Position numbers and translations under genes: made by a program
Notes under the pieces: generated by a model
Told to the model about the DNA's origin: nothing
Database searches by the model: none
Seen by the model: the letters and a program-made list of their open reading frames with translations, nothing else
NCBI GenBank assembly: GCA_964019425.1
Contig: OZ025787.1
Span: 248,001 to 312,000, forward strand
Length of the DNA: 64,000 bases
Reading direction: 5' to 3'
Source: Flectonema sp. DT1601
Taxonomy: Eukaryota > Euglenozoa > Diplonemea > Diplonemida > Diplonemidae
Shown: positions 1 to 9,540 of the stretch, one piece after another
Numbering within the stretch: the stretch's first letter is position 1
Layout of the letters: each line of letters opens with the position of its first letter

Positions 1-2042
1 CTGGTGACACCAGCGAGCATGACGCCTAGACGTCCTTTTTCAGCAGCAACATTCTCCTGAAGTGAGAGGTTTTCTTTTCTTAGACCAACGTTCTCTTCTG
101 CGTATTTCTTTACCTGAACTACCATATCTTGGTATCCTGACTTTGACTTGTCTGAGATTGAGCTGATTGTTTCTATTTGTTTCTCACGCTGTTGTACTTC
201 AGCAGTACGAGCAGCAAGCTCTTGATTTTGTTCAATGACTCTCTTTTTGAGTTGGTGGCATTCGTCTCTGAATGTCTTGTTCTCTAACACCATGACGTCC
301 ATTTGAGCTTTTTGTTGGTCCATTGCATCCTCCAAGGCTGATTCGATATTACCTCCCTGTGCAGACATGGATTTTAATTGAACTTGCAGCTGTTCAACTT
401 CTTGGCGATGCATTGACTTTTCGTATTCATGTTCTTCGTTTAGCTTTTCGAATTCCGCGAGTTTGTCGGAAAGTTTGGTGCGAAGGTCTTCACTTTCTTC
501 GTTTGCCATTTTAGTTTCCGCGTCTTTTTCAATAGCTACCAATTCCCAGTCTTGTTTCATTTCGTCGTAACGGGTTAGCTCTTGGTTTTGTCCTTCAAGT
601 GAGACTTCCAAGTCTTTTACCTTTTCTTGTAAGTCTTCTTTTGCTTTGTTTTCTTGAAGAAGTCGATCATTCAGTTCTTGTAAATTATGAGCTGAAGTTG
701 CGTACATTCTTTCGTTTTCAAGTTTTGATAATTGAAGCTCAACGACTTCATTCTCTACCTTGTCAGCTTTCTTTGTGACTGCAACTACTTCCTGTCTAGC
801 AGCAAATATTTCTTTTTCCTTCTCGTCAAGAAGATTAGCTGTTGCTCGTTGTTCTTCAAGTTGCATTTCTAACCGACTCCTTAAATCTTCCAGTTCATTG
901 TTATGATTCTTCGCTATTGGTGATCTCTGTTGTGATATAACGAGTCGCTGTTTAAGTTGCTCGATCTCTTCTTCTGCTTGTTTGAAGAGCATTTCCCATT
1001 CAGCTGCTGTTCTTTGTTTGTTGACACGAGCCTTGTTTTGAATCTTTTTAGCTCTTTCAGCGAATCTCAGTACCGATAAAGTATCAGAATAATTACTACG
1101 AAGTTGAGACATAGTTACAATCATTGTGGTGATCGCATTACCACCAAGTGAGTTTTGCAGCACTCGAGTCAGCAGTGAATCTCTAAAAGAAATATATTTC
1201 TCTCCCTTACAAAGTTGAGTTATCACTATTCCAAGGTTGGTAAGAGATAAGTTGATTCTAGTGCCTTCGTAGGCTGTTTTACCTTTGGCTCCGGTTTTTC
1301 CGAGACTCTCACAACCAGCTAAATCAACAAGATTAAGTTGTGAAGTTGTAATGTTTTGCTGAATAGGATCCTTTTGAACGACATTAATTTGTATAATACT
1401 GTGACTTCTACTACTGGTGTCATTCATTGCTGTTGATGCAATGTGTCGTCTTGCTGCTCCAGAGTTGATTAACTGAAGTAGATCAGCAGGTGAGTTTAGC
1501 CTCGTTCTTATTAAACCGTTAATACGAAAGGTTTCTTTTGCACCTTCTAATCGGATACGTTCTTGTTCACCAGGTTTACTTAACAAATCAATAAGTTCTT
1601 CGTTGTATATTTCGTAGAAGGATGCTTCGACTACGAATGCTAATTCTTTTTTATTTGTAATTGTTTTTTCTAAGCGGTCGAATAGCTCGGTTACGATTCG
1701 AGGGATTAATCCACGTTCTGAAGAATTCAAACATTTAGTACTACCACCGTCTGGTGCTAACATTGTGTGAGTTTTTCCAGAACCGGTTTGTCCATACGCA
1801 AAGACGGTACCATTGTAACCTGCCATGATTTTGTCAACAGTCGGTGTTCCAATTTCTTCAAAAACGCTTTCTTGACCAGACTGAGTTCCAAACACATGAT
1901 CAAAATTAAATTTATGATGATATGGTGTACCTCCATCTTCGAGTGGAATGATGGTCTTATCATCAACACGAATACAAACATCACCTGGTCTGGGATTCAC
2001 TCTCCCCATCACCCTAATGTTGGTGTCTATAGAAGGCGCCAT
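1..2042 (-). CDS. Kinesin heavy chain-like motor protein (3' end outside window)
   Basis: I translated this frame by hand: it is open from an ATG at 2042 to the left edge, about 680 codons, so the C-terminus lies outside the window. The N-terminal third is a kinesin motor: P-loop GQTGSGKT near residue 90, switch I NDTSSRSH, switch II DLAGCE, and the neck-side segment LSVLRFAERAKKI. After it comes a long heptad-rich coiled coil, typical of a dimeric plus-end motor. The motor sits at the very N-terminus and the PTVDKIMAGYNGTVFAYGQTG stretch looks most like kinesin-1, but subfamily assignment needs a tree. Kinesins move cargo along microtubules using ATP. The preceding gene on the same strand ends 146 bp upstream. 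An AACAG about 20 nt before the ATG could be a splice acceptor. Family certain; subclass uncertain. Confidence 0.95.
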   Translation of the reverse strand, partial: MAPSIDTNIRVMGRVNPRPGDVCIRVDDKTIIPLEDGGTPYHHKFNFDHVFGTQSGQESVFEEIGTPTVDKIMAGYNGTVFAYGQTGSGKTHTMLAPDGGSTKCLNSSERGLIPRIVTELFDRLEKTITNKKELAFVVEASFYEIYNEELIDLLSKPGEQERIRLEGAKETFRINGLIRTRLNSPADLLQLINSGAARRHIASTAMNDTSSRSHSIIQINVVQKDPIQQNITTSQLNLVDLAGCESLGKTGAKGKTAYEGTRINLSLTNLGIVITQLCKGEKYISFRDSLLTRVLQNSLGGNAITTMIVTMSQLRSNYSDTLSVLRFAERAKKIQNKARVNKQRTAAEWEMLFKQAEEEIEQLKQRLVISQQRSPIAKNHNNELEDLRSRLEMQLEEQRATANLLDEKEKEIFAARQEVVAVTKKADKVENEVVELQLSKLENERMYATSAHNLQELNDRLLQENKAKEDLQEKVKDLEVSLEGQNQELTRYDEMKQDWELVAIEKDAETKMANEESEDLRTKLSDKLAEFEKLNEEHEYEKSMHRQEVEQLQVQLKSMSAQGGNIESALEDAMDQQKAQMDVMVLENKTFRDECHQLKKRVIEQNQELAARTAEVQQREKQIETISSISDKSKSGYQDMVVQVKKYAEENVGLRKENLSLQENVAAEKGRLGVMLAGVT

Positions 2043-2188
2043 TTTTTATGTTTCAACTTTCTGTTTTTGTTGTAAAGAACAAGTTTATCGTGCGTACAAT
2101 AATAAAGACTAATTACCTAAACATAACGTCACAGTGCTGTGTAAATGAATATTCTGGGACTACTGATTAATTATTGTGAGAGGTGACG

Positions 2189-4186
2189 TCATAGTAGTGA
2201 TTTGTGTTTCCAACTGCTGTTGGGATTAGCAGTGGCTGGTCTTTTTCTAGAAGTTGATCGAAGTTTTTTAGATTTACTCTTTGCAATAGGTTGTGAAACA
2301 GCTTCAACTGTCATCATCTGAATATCAGTTGATAAAGGAATACGATTTGAACAGGTGTGAGCCCATCCTTCATAAACCCAAGAGTGTAATACTTCATTAC
2401 TAATTATTATTGACCATGGAGGTGGGACTGGTTTTGGGACTGCAGTTGCAATATTCATTAACTTAAAACGAACCGAATCAACATCGTGAGTAATATGTTT
2501 TAGAATCGCTAATTTATCTTGTTTCCATCTAAGTAATGCATCCCTGAATATAGGGATTTTATGGTGATAGGCAAGACGTCGTTTTGTAAGTTCATCATTG
2601 CATCTACTGTGTCGAAAAGCAGCAGACGTGACGTATTGTTTTTGAGGGAAGTATCCAATATCTGCGGCGACTATGCGTAGGTTCGCGTCACTTAAAAGAT
2701 GTGCTTTCATTTCAACCAGAGACGATATGAGAGTGAAAGTCTTTTGATCCCAGGGATGACGATTTTCTCTCCAGATGCTGAATACACGAGATTCTTCACT
2801 GACTCTTTTTTCTTGTTCTTTCCAACCTGAAAACTTCACAAGATAATCTCGAAGTTTTTGTATTTCGCGACTTTTACATTGAGTAGCTAGTGTGCATTCA
2901 ACTCTTCTCCACTGAAGTTCGATAAGTTTGAGTCCAAAGCGTTTCCATATAAAGAAACGTCTAATAAATCTTCGTACGATTCGTATCCTTTTCATGAATG
3001 AAGAACACGCTGCACGTGCTCGCATCGGAACAGAAGAAACCAGTAGATTTAAAAATGAATTCACTTTCTCTATCGCATCTCCCTTTGTCACTTCTTCTTT
3101 GCGTTGCTCGTTGCGTTTTCGGGTGTTAATAGCTCGGTTTGTTATTCGTGCGACACCTCTGAGATTTCGAGTATGTTTTCTTTTGTTTCTAACGATCGCA
3201 AGAAGCTTTACCTGAATTACTGATGCAGCCCAGTCTTGTTTAACTTTTTCAGCGTGTTGTTCCCTACATCTTTTTATTTTTTCAGCGAAGTGTGTTTGTG
3301 TCACTCCAATAACCATTAAAACGTGTAATAGTTTGCAACGGGAAACCGCAGCTCTGCGTTTGTTGGCTACTTCTCGCTCTAACTCTTTGGTATATTGTGC
3401 TTTCATCCACTGCATGTCGTGTTCTAGTTTTCGATTTATAACTTCTTCTCCCCTTGTTGGAGAGAGTGGTGTTGTTTCTGGTGAGATCACTCTTTTGTTT
3501 TCGTTTACGAAGTTGATTTTATGTTCTTCTTCACGGAGTTTCCTCGCACAGGTAATTTCTCTTGTCAACATTTTTTGTTTTTTAGGATTTTGACGAAGGT
3601 AGTTAAGCCGAGTTTCTATCTTTCTACGAAGCGACTTCGCTGGAAGTTCCAACAGCTCTGTTATGGCTCTCGCTCCTATTGATGATGCTCGTGATGATGT
3701 GCGTCGTCTGTTGTATGTTTCATTTACTAAAGTAGTAGTTGTTGTTGTAGGAAGCTGAACCTCACTCTGAAGTGAAGGAATACATTTATGTAGTAATCTA
3801 TCTCTCACTAATTGTAAAAGGGTATCTGCTTCCGTATTAAACGCTTGTGGATCGACAAGTGATTCTATGCTGCTTCCAAATATCTCACTATTAGTTCGTA
3901 GCAATGCCTGTTCCAAACCTGAAGGTGTAAATTCATCTGTCAATCCTCTGTCCCTGCCAATAAGATATTTGTTTGCTAGTTGAACCGGTTTGCTTGGTGG
4001 TTCTCCTTTTTTTGTTTGTTGTCTTTTCATTATGTGTTTTATTTCATGGAGAGGGTTATCTCTGGCTGTTTTAACGATGCCATCGATGTTTTTTAAAGTA
4101 ATTTCAGATAACTTCAGCAAACACTCCATCCTACCCGCGCTACTACTGCATAAATGTGATCGTTCCCACGAGTTCAATGAGGCCAT
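2189..4186 (-). CDS. Basic IQ-motif-like protein of unknown function
   Basis: A 665-aa open frame from ATGGCC at 4186. I do not recognise the family. The protein is strongly basic and helical. Around residues 320-340 there is an IQ-like run (AASVIQVKLLAIVRNKRK), and a second Arg/Lys/aromatic helix lies near residues 400-440, so calmodulin or myosin-light-chain-type binding is possible. A central region (about 200-310) looks coiled-coil. The C-terminal 120 residues, with a PKPVPPPWSIIISNEVLHSW segment, look like a small conserved module. The long frame, internal consistency and same-strand position 146 bp upstream of the kinesin make it a real gene. IQ-type proteins are common in flagella and the cytoskeleton, but nothing here proves that role. 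Confidence 0.8.
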   Translation of the reverse strand: MASLNSWERSHLCSSSAGRMECLLKLSEITLKNIDGIVKTARDNPLHEIKHIMKRQQTKKGEPPSKPVQLANKYLIGRDRGLTDEFTPSGLEQALLRTNSEIFGSSIESLVDPQAFNTEADTLLQLVRDRLLHKCIPSLQSEVQLPTTTTTTLVNETYNRRRTSSRASSIGARAITELLELPAKSLRRKIETRLNYLRQNPKKQKMLTREITCARKLREEEHKINFVNENKRVISPETTPLSPTRGEEVINRKLEHDMQWMKAQYTKELEREVANKRRAAVSRCKLLHVLMVIGVTQTHFAEKIKRCREQHAEKVKQDWAASVIQVKLLAIVRNKRKHTRNLRGVARITNRAINTRKRNEQRKEEVTKGDAIEKVNSFLNLLVSSVPMRARAACSSFMKRIRIVRRFIRRFFIWKRFGLKLIELQWRRVECTLATQCKSREIQKLRDYLVKFSGWKEQEKRVSEESRVFSIWRENRHPWDQKTFTLISSLVEMKAHLLSDANLRIVAADIGYFPQKQYVTSAAFRHSRCNDELTKRRLAYHHKIPIFRDALLRWKQDKLAILKHITHDVDSVRFKLMNIATAVPKPVPPPWSIIISNEVLHSWVYEGWAHTCSNRIPLSTDIQMMTVEAVSQPIAKSKSKKLRSTSRKRPATANPNSSWKHKSLL

Positions 4187-4504
4187 TTTAACATTTATTA
4201 GATACGCCGTCTATTTGAGAAAGATTTTTTTTTTTTTTTACGTTTACTTATCCCTCCTGCCTTATCGAACCAGATAATCGACCGTTGCATCTTAAAGAAA
4301 TTTTTACTTTAAAAACAAAAAACAAAAACAAAAATAGACATAATTATAGCACTCAGATTGGCCAGTGTGTGTTTTTTTAAATCCTTTCTTTTTTTTTTTT
4401 TTTTGACGAAGTCTTCAAAAAAAAACAGGATTTATTATTTTAAAAAAAATAATAAACAAGATATCAACAATCACGCATCATTTGTGAAGAGAGCTACTAA
4501 AAAA

Positions 4505-4610
4505 AAAACCATTCAAAGCCTTCTATATTTTGTTGATCACAGCCAGCATTACTAGCACAGGAATAAATAAACGGCTCATCTGAATTGTTTCTTCTCCGAT
4601 TCCATCGGTG
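4505..4610. repeat. Diverged dispersed repeat, copy 1
   Basis: This stretch shares an ordered set of short matches with 6252-6390: AAAGCCTT, then TTGTTGATC-CAG, CAG-ATTACT, TCTGAATAGTTTC-like and TCTTC-G blocks in the same order and orientation. The homology is old and gapped, and was judged by eye. Confidence 0.4.
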
Positions 4611-5182
4611 CAAAAAAAGGGGGAAAAAAAAAGGGGGGAAAAAACGACAACAAAGATTAATCAATTCAGCGTTAGGCCCACACGATATCCAAGTTACTAA
4701 AAAGTGTTCCTTAAAAAAGGGCCAGGCTACTTCTAATACAAAATAAAATGTAAACCCCCAGAAGTATTTTTCTAAGTTAGTTTACAGGTTCGTGTTGTTG
4801 GTCTCCTTTTTTTGAATTTGATACCATTACAGAAGCGAGTTAATAAAACAATATTTAAAATAATTCATGTGTCAGTATCAGTTTCATCGGTTGAGAGAGA
4901 AATGACTAATGACGTAGTGAAACCCATACACAACACATACGTACCTTACCACACAGCCCATGCCCGACGTGTTAAGCCTTGTGTGAAAAAGAAACAAAAA
5001 AAAAAAAAACAGAAAAAACAGCAAAAACTGCTAATTGTTGCCGTACAATAAAAATACTCTTTTTTAAAAAAGAAAAAAAAATTGGCTAAATCTCAGACTA
5101 TAAATGAAAATCATAATACGTGTTTATCGTCGGGTGAGGGTGTTAGGTACCACAATTGACCTGTCGAGTTCCTTTCTTTTTA

Positions 5183-5263
5183 GGTTAACAAAATACAGAA
5201 CTGATGACTACGAGGAGTCTAAGTAGCCCGCATCAGTAAGGACACAATCGCAAAGATTGTAGT
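5183..5263. mobile_element. Old copy of the 94-bp structured short element
   Basis: About 80 bp here match the inserts at 48336-48429 and 55903-55996 in order, with scattered substitutions. Shared are AAAATAC, the CTGATG...CATCAG pair that can close a stem, an inner GACT...AGTC hairpin, and the CAATC-loop-GATTG hairpin whose loop differs (GCAAA here, GCGAA there). Stems are kept while loops vary, as expected of a structured RNA. Flanks are unrelated to the other copies, so this is an independent dispersed copy. A further hairpin (CTGGaAGT...ACTcCCAG) follows at 5277-5303, outside the shared part. Confidence 0.6.
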
Positions 5264-6251
5264 TTTATAGCTTCGGCTGGAAGTAATCGACTCCCAGCTC
5301 CCACCTTGCCCAAAAGCTAACAAGTTGAAAACAATTAAAGAAAATAAAAGAGAAATAATTTGGGAGGGGAAGGTGAAAAAATTAAAAAATCTTTTTTATT
5401 CTATATCAGTCAAAATTATTTTTTAAGACCAAATTCTGGACAAGGAAAAAAAAATTTCAAAAAGAAATTGTAAAAATTTCGATCGAAGCGGCATTTTCAT
5501 GCGCATTGTTCGATTCATTTATCGGGAGGTTGGCATCACATACTTGTCACCTATATCGAGAAAAGAGATTTTGTAGTTTACTGAATCAGCTCAGCAGTGG
5601 ACAAGTACTAAAACTAAAAATAAATCGGGTCTACTCTGACACTGCTGGCCCAGCGGGATCCAGGGGGGAAAAAATCGAGCAAAAATATATTAGTACTACG
5701 TCAGTGAGCATGCTGTTAATATCAGACCTACTTTGAGACCATTCGCTGATATCGTGAGTGAGGCTCTGGTTTCTGCTAGGAAGATAGTTCCTGGTGCAAA
5801 TCACTTGAGGTTCCATTCCAGATTGACAGATCACACCCTCCCCGATTCCGAAAAAAAAAAGATTGAGCAAAAGAAACATATCGTGTAACCTTGCTCAGGC
5901 AGCGAAAGGATAGTATTTTTTGGTCGCAAAAAATAATTTTGACTGATATATCTTTCTTTATAATACGACCATACGTGCCAGATGCCCACATACCATGAGA
6001 GAAAAATAAAAACCCTCGGAACAGTACCGAGGTTTGTCCACCCCCAGTTGTCCAAAGCATTATAATTGTACCGTGCTTTATAAAAAATACTACAAAAATT
6101 GGGCAGCACATTAGCCATATCACTCAGCAAGAAATAAAAACAAAAGGATCAGGCAAGATGACAGTCAGTTTAAGGTCATAACTGCGCCGGACCTTAAGCC
6201 ATCACAATACTTGTAAAATGCAACAAAAAAAGAAGGGGGAAAAAGAAAACT

Positions 6252-6390
6252 TTCGTTTAGATAAAGCCTTATATTATGTTGATCGCAGACAGTATTACTG
6301 ACGGCAAAGGGAAATAGATAACATTTTGACATAATAAATAAAAGGATCTTAAATCTGAATAGTTTCCTCTTCGGTGAAACAACAATAATA
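6252..6390. repeat. Diverged dispersed repeat, copy 2
   Basis: Partner of 4505-4610, with the same ordered blocks and extra inserted bases. A fragment CAATACTTGT-AAATGCAA just upstream (about 6203-6222) also recurs near 37409-37428, so pieces of more than one old repeat may be present. Confidence 0.35.
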
Positions 6391-6651
6391 AAAAAAAACA
6401 TAGGAGACGAAACTTCGTGTCAGTGAGCAAAACCGACCATTCGTTTCATAAGTATAAACGATAATCGTAACAAAGAAAGAAAATACATTAACAAATAAAA
6501 TACGAAAAAGAATGCAGCAGTTGCTGTTGTTGTTTTAAAATTCTCTTATTATCAAGTTAACGAATAAGGTCACAATAAAAAACTAAAAACAGAAGTAAGA
6601 GGATTCAGGAAATATTCATCCGAATTTATAGCTTCATCTCATGTTCTGCCA

Positions 6652-9036
6652 TCAAGACAGAACATGAATGTCAGAACTATTAATCCAGGAAGATGAGAGA
6701 ATAGAATTTGCAGTTGGTCGTTCAGAAGGGTCAGCGTGCAATAACTTCTTAAGGAATGCGAGTGTGGAATCATCGCATGTTGTTGGTAGCACCGGATTTG
6801 AATTCGCTATTTGATATAATAGTTCCCAGGTAGTCGCAAGTACTGGCCAGGGAGGTTGCCCAGTGAGCATCTCACAAATAGTGCAACCAACTGACCAAAC
6901 ATCAGCTTTCACTCCATAACCGATTTCACCAGATTGGATTACTTCAGGTGCCATCCAGCGAGGAGTACCAACAACTGTGTTCGCTGCCGCACAGAAAGTA
7001 TCGATCGTTTTAATGCAACCAAAGTCTGTTAATTTACAAACACCCTTGCTGATTAAAACATTCGCTCCTTTTATATCTCTGTGAAGTATCCGAGAGAGAT
7101 GAAGGTAGCTGAGTCCACTCACTATGTCTCTAGTGTACCGTTTAGTTACCTGCAATGACAGTTCCCTCCCACTCCTTGCGATTAACGAAGAGAGTGATCC
7201 CTCAGGAAGGTACTCCATTAGAATACAAAAGTTGTCGCTGCCGAGGTGTTCAGTTCCGAAATATTGAATCACGTTTGGGTGGTCCAGGCTCTTCACGAGT
7301 TGGAACTCTTTTTTGATATCTGCGATTGTGTCCCTTTCGGGGTTGTCAATAATTTTAACAGCAGCCGTCTCTCCATCGTTCATAAGAACTTCGTAAACAT
7401 CACCGTAGGCTCCGCGACCAATTTTCTTTGTCGTCGTCCAGTTTCGACCCTGTATCCGCATCGTCGATTCGCGGGAACCAGCCGGCGTGCTCTCCGACAG
7501 TGTTGCCGTCATTTCCGAGTAGTGTGTGTTGCCAGACATTATATTGGATTCTATTCTTCGAATTCTGTAACACCCAAACAGTGCTAATAAAGTAATAACA
7601 CAGAACACGCCTATTGATATTATAAGAATTGGTATCAATGGAGATGATGACGACTCCAACATATGAGGACTGAGAGATGGAATTACAGTAGGCGATGTAT
7701 CAGGTGAATACCCTGTTTTATTAGGAGCAAGAGTTGGTTGCAGTGTTGGCACCGCAGTTGGTTGAAATGTCGGTACTGCAGTTGGTTGAAGTGTTGGCAC
7801 TGTAGTTGGTTGAAATGTTGGCACTGCAGTTGGTTGAAATGTCGGTACTGCAGTTGGTTGACGCCTTGGCACTGCAGTTGGTTGAAATGTCGGTACTGAA
7901 GTTGGCTGAAATGTTGGCATCGCAGTTGGATGAGACGAATTAGGGAAATATTGGACCACCCCACTATCCCCACCACTAGTAGAGCCCCATGCTACAATAG
8001 CAGAATCAGTTCCTCCAACAAAACTAATCCTAGGCAAGACGTCTGAATCAGTAACTACGTACACAGTCTTCGTCTCACCAGAATAATTATTACTCTCCTT
8101 CAGGTGAAAAAACTTCGCTCCCACATCAGTTCCGTGGGACCAGGTCACAGCAACTGACTCATCGTATGAAGAAACTGAATAAGAATAAGAGCACTTTCCA
8201 ACAGTAGCGAATTCATTAAAGCTTTGTATAGTAGAGTGATTTTCACTTGAAAATAATCTTCCAGATAACATGTATGCAGCGCCATTATACCCACAGTATA
8301 TTATGAAAAATCCTTTAGGATGAGAGGTTACAGCTGCTCGACTGTAACTGTGACGAGAATCTGATGAGACTAAAGTTATAGGTTCTGTCTGTATTAAGTT
8401 ACCATCGACAGTTAGTGTATGCATTAGAATGTTGTTATTCTCAGCGAAAGCCACGAGGATCTGTTGTGTGCTTCCCTCGGTTACAAGTGCTGCTGAGGGA
8501 GATTGCATATTTTGTCTGGTTAAGAATATTGATTCACGGTGAGGCAACCCTTCTGGACTAAAGAATCGTATCTTCAGTCTAGAACCCCAATAATATGCTA
8601 GAGCTGTATTCCCTTCAGGTGTTTTAAAGCTAAACACAGCATCTGCGTGACCCCTTCGTGAGAGGAAATATTCTTGTGTGATTGGGACACCATCTTTGCT
8701 GAGTGTGATACCTCTAAAATCTCCACTGCCCATGTCCTTAGCGACCACGAACCCTTGCTCAATACCACGAGAGTAGTACGGAAAAGCGAATACGAAAACA
8801 ACTGAGGGGCCTTTAATTCTGCTTACACATCGGCTGGAAGTGTATCGTTTAATGTTTAGCGTCCCACCCTGCACGAATAACTTACAAGGGGTATTGAATC
8901 CAGAAGAGACGGCAACAATCTCACCGGTACTAAGCCCAGCAACAGCTGCAGAGTAAGTAGCTTGCAAGGAAAGAGATTCAATAGTCCATATGCCACTCGT
9001 TGCTGCAGTTAATGCAGCCACAAGGACACATTGCAT
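6652..9036 (-). CDS. Receptor-like Ser/Thr protein kinase with Pro-Thr stalk
   Basis: 794 aa. Residues 1-15 form a signal peptide. Residues 20-365 are an extracellular domain with repeated beta-strand-like blocks, possibly a propeller. Residues 369-438 are a PTAVPTFQPT-type repeat, likely an O-glycosylated stalk. A single membrane helix spans about 466-488, followed by a STE/MAP3K-like kinase at 533-788. The kinase looks active: GRGAYGDVYEV loop, Lys561, Glu577, HRDIKGANV with Asp654, DFG at 671-673, and GTPRWMAPE. The layout predicts a plasma-membrane sensor whose cytosolic kinase signals inward. The ligand cannot be told from sequence. ATG at 9036 gives a clean signal peptide, with a CTTATCTCAG acceptor-like site shortly upstream. 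PxxPT-type stalk repeats also occur in stramenopile and other protist surface proteins, so they say little about taxonomy. Confidence 0.9.
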   Translation of the reverse strand: MQCVLVAALTAATSGIWTIESLSLQATYSAAVAGLSTGEIVAVSSGFNTPCKLFVQGGTLNIKRYTSSRCVSRIKGPSVVFVFAFPYYSRGIEQGFVVAKDMGSGDFRGITLSKDGVPITQEYFLSRRGHADAVFSFKTPEGNTALAYYWGSRLKIRFFSPEGLPHRESIFLTRQNMQSPSAALVTEGSTQQILVAFAENNNILMHTLTVDGNLIQTEPITLVSSDSRHSYSRAAVTSHPKGFFIIYCGYNGAAYMLSGRLFSSENHSTIQSFNEFATVGKCSYSYSVSSYDESVAVTWSHGTDVGAKFFHLKESNNYSGETKTVYVVTDSDVLPRISFVGGTDSAIVAWGSTSGGDSGVVQYFPNSSHPTAMPTFQPTSVPTFQPTAVPRRQPTAVPTFQPTAVPTFQPTTVPTLQPTAVPTFQPTAVPTLQPTLAPNKTGYSPDTSPTVIPSLSPHMLESSSSPLIPILIISIGVFCVITLLALFGCYRIRRIESNIMSGNTHYSEMTATLSESTPAGSRESTMRIQGRNWTTTKKIGRGAYGDVYEVLMNDGETAAVKIIDNPERDTIADIKKEFQLVKSLDHPNVIQYFGTEHLGSDNFCILMEYLPEGSLSSLIARSGRELSLQVTKRYTRDIVSGLSYLHLSRILHRDIKGANVLISKGVCKLTDFGCIKTIDTFCAAANTVVGTPRWMAPEVIQSGEIGYGVKADVWSVGCTICEMLTGQPPWPVLATTWELLYQIANSNPVLPTTCDDSTLAFLKKLLHADPSERPTANSILSSSWINSSDIHVLS
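7723..7932 (-). repeat. Pro-Thr minisatellite inside the receptor kinase gene
   Basis: About seven in-frame copies of a unit near 30 bp encoding variants of PTAVPTFQPT. Units differ by single substitutions (QPTTVPTLQPT, PRRQPT), consistent with expansion by slippage or unequal exchange while the frame is kept. Confidence 0.85.
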
Positions 9037-9540
9037 CGTTCTTTCGCCTAGCTGAGATAAGTATATTAAAAAAACAACACTATAAGACCTTCGAAGAAGT
9101 AACCATCACCTCAGCAGTGAATGGCACACAAAATCGAAAGCACCATCAAAACACTACCGACACCCTTTGTGAGCGATCGGCTGAACATCTTATCATAAAC
9201 GTGTTGTCTTTATCACTAGCAGGTAATAAGAATAACGTTGATGTAGTCAAGGCAACTGTTGACAGTGTGCTACCATATATTTAAGACCTGTACTGAAACT
9301 GATTCAACCATCAACATCACTTTAACATCATTGAGAAGTTGCGAGTCATCCTTCGTCTGAGTTCAATTAACTGAATTTATTTCAAAGTTTATCATCACAT
9401 TTCCTGTTTTAAAGTAAATAATGGGTTCCGCTACTACTAATCCTAACATCAAACATAGACAAGAAGGTAGTTAGGACAAACATCCTTTAACATGAGAGAT
9501 GGAAGTAGTCGTGTTGACTGCTAGAGTTAGATTGGATTAA
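9037..9540. other. Intergenic region, 504 bp
   Basis: Spacer between the receptor kinase start and the stop of the preceding same-strand gene. No family-like frame or strong hairpin was seen. It holds the 5' leader of the kinase gene. Confidence 0.5.

Larger units (their letters stand above)
4187..6651. other. Intergenic region, 2.5 kb, no protein gene seen
   Basis: Low-complexity A/T-rich DNA with several poly-A and poly-T runs. The short frames here are homopolymer-driven or antisense and show no family resemblance. It contains one copy of a structured short repeat (5183-5263) and two diverged copies of another repeat (about 4505-4610 and 6252-6390), listed separately. A 7-bp inverted repeat (TTAAGGT/ACCTTAA) lies near 6170-6197. 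Confidence 0.6.

Noticed and set aside
5198-5263. CTGATGAC in the 94-bp element as a hammerhead ribozyme core or C/D snoRNA box
   Set aside because: The GAAA part of a hammerhead core and a cleavage-site triplet are absent. A D box in the right place is missing from the 5183 copy, and CTGATG is better explained by pairing with CATCAG.
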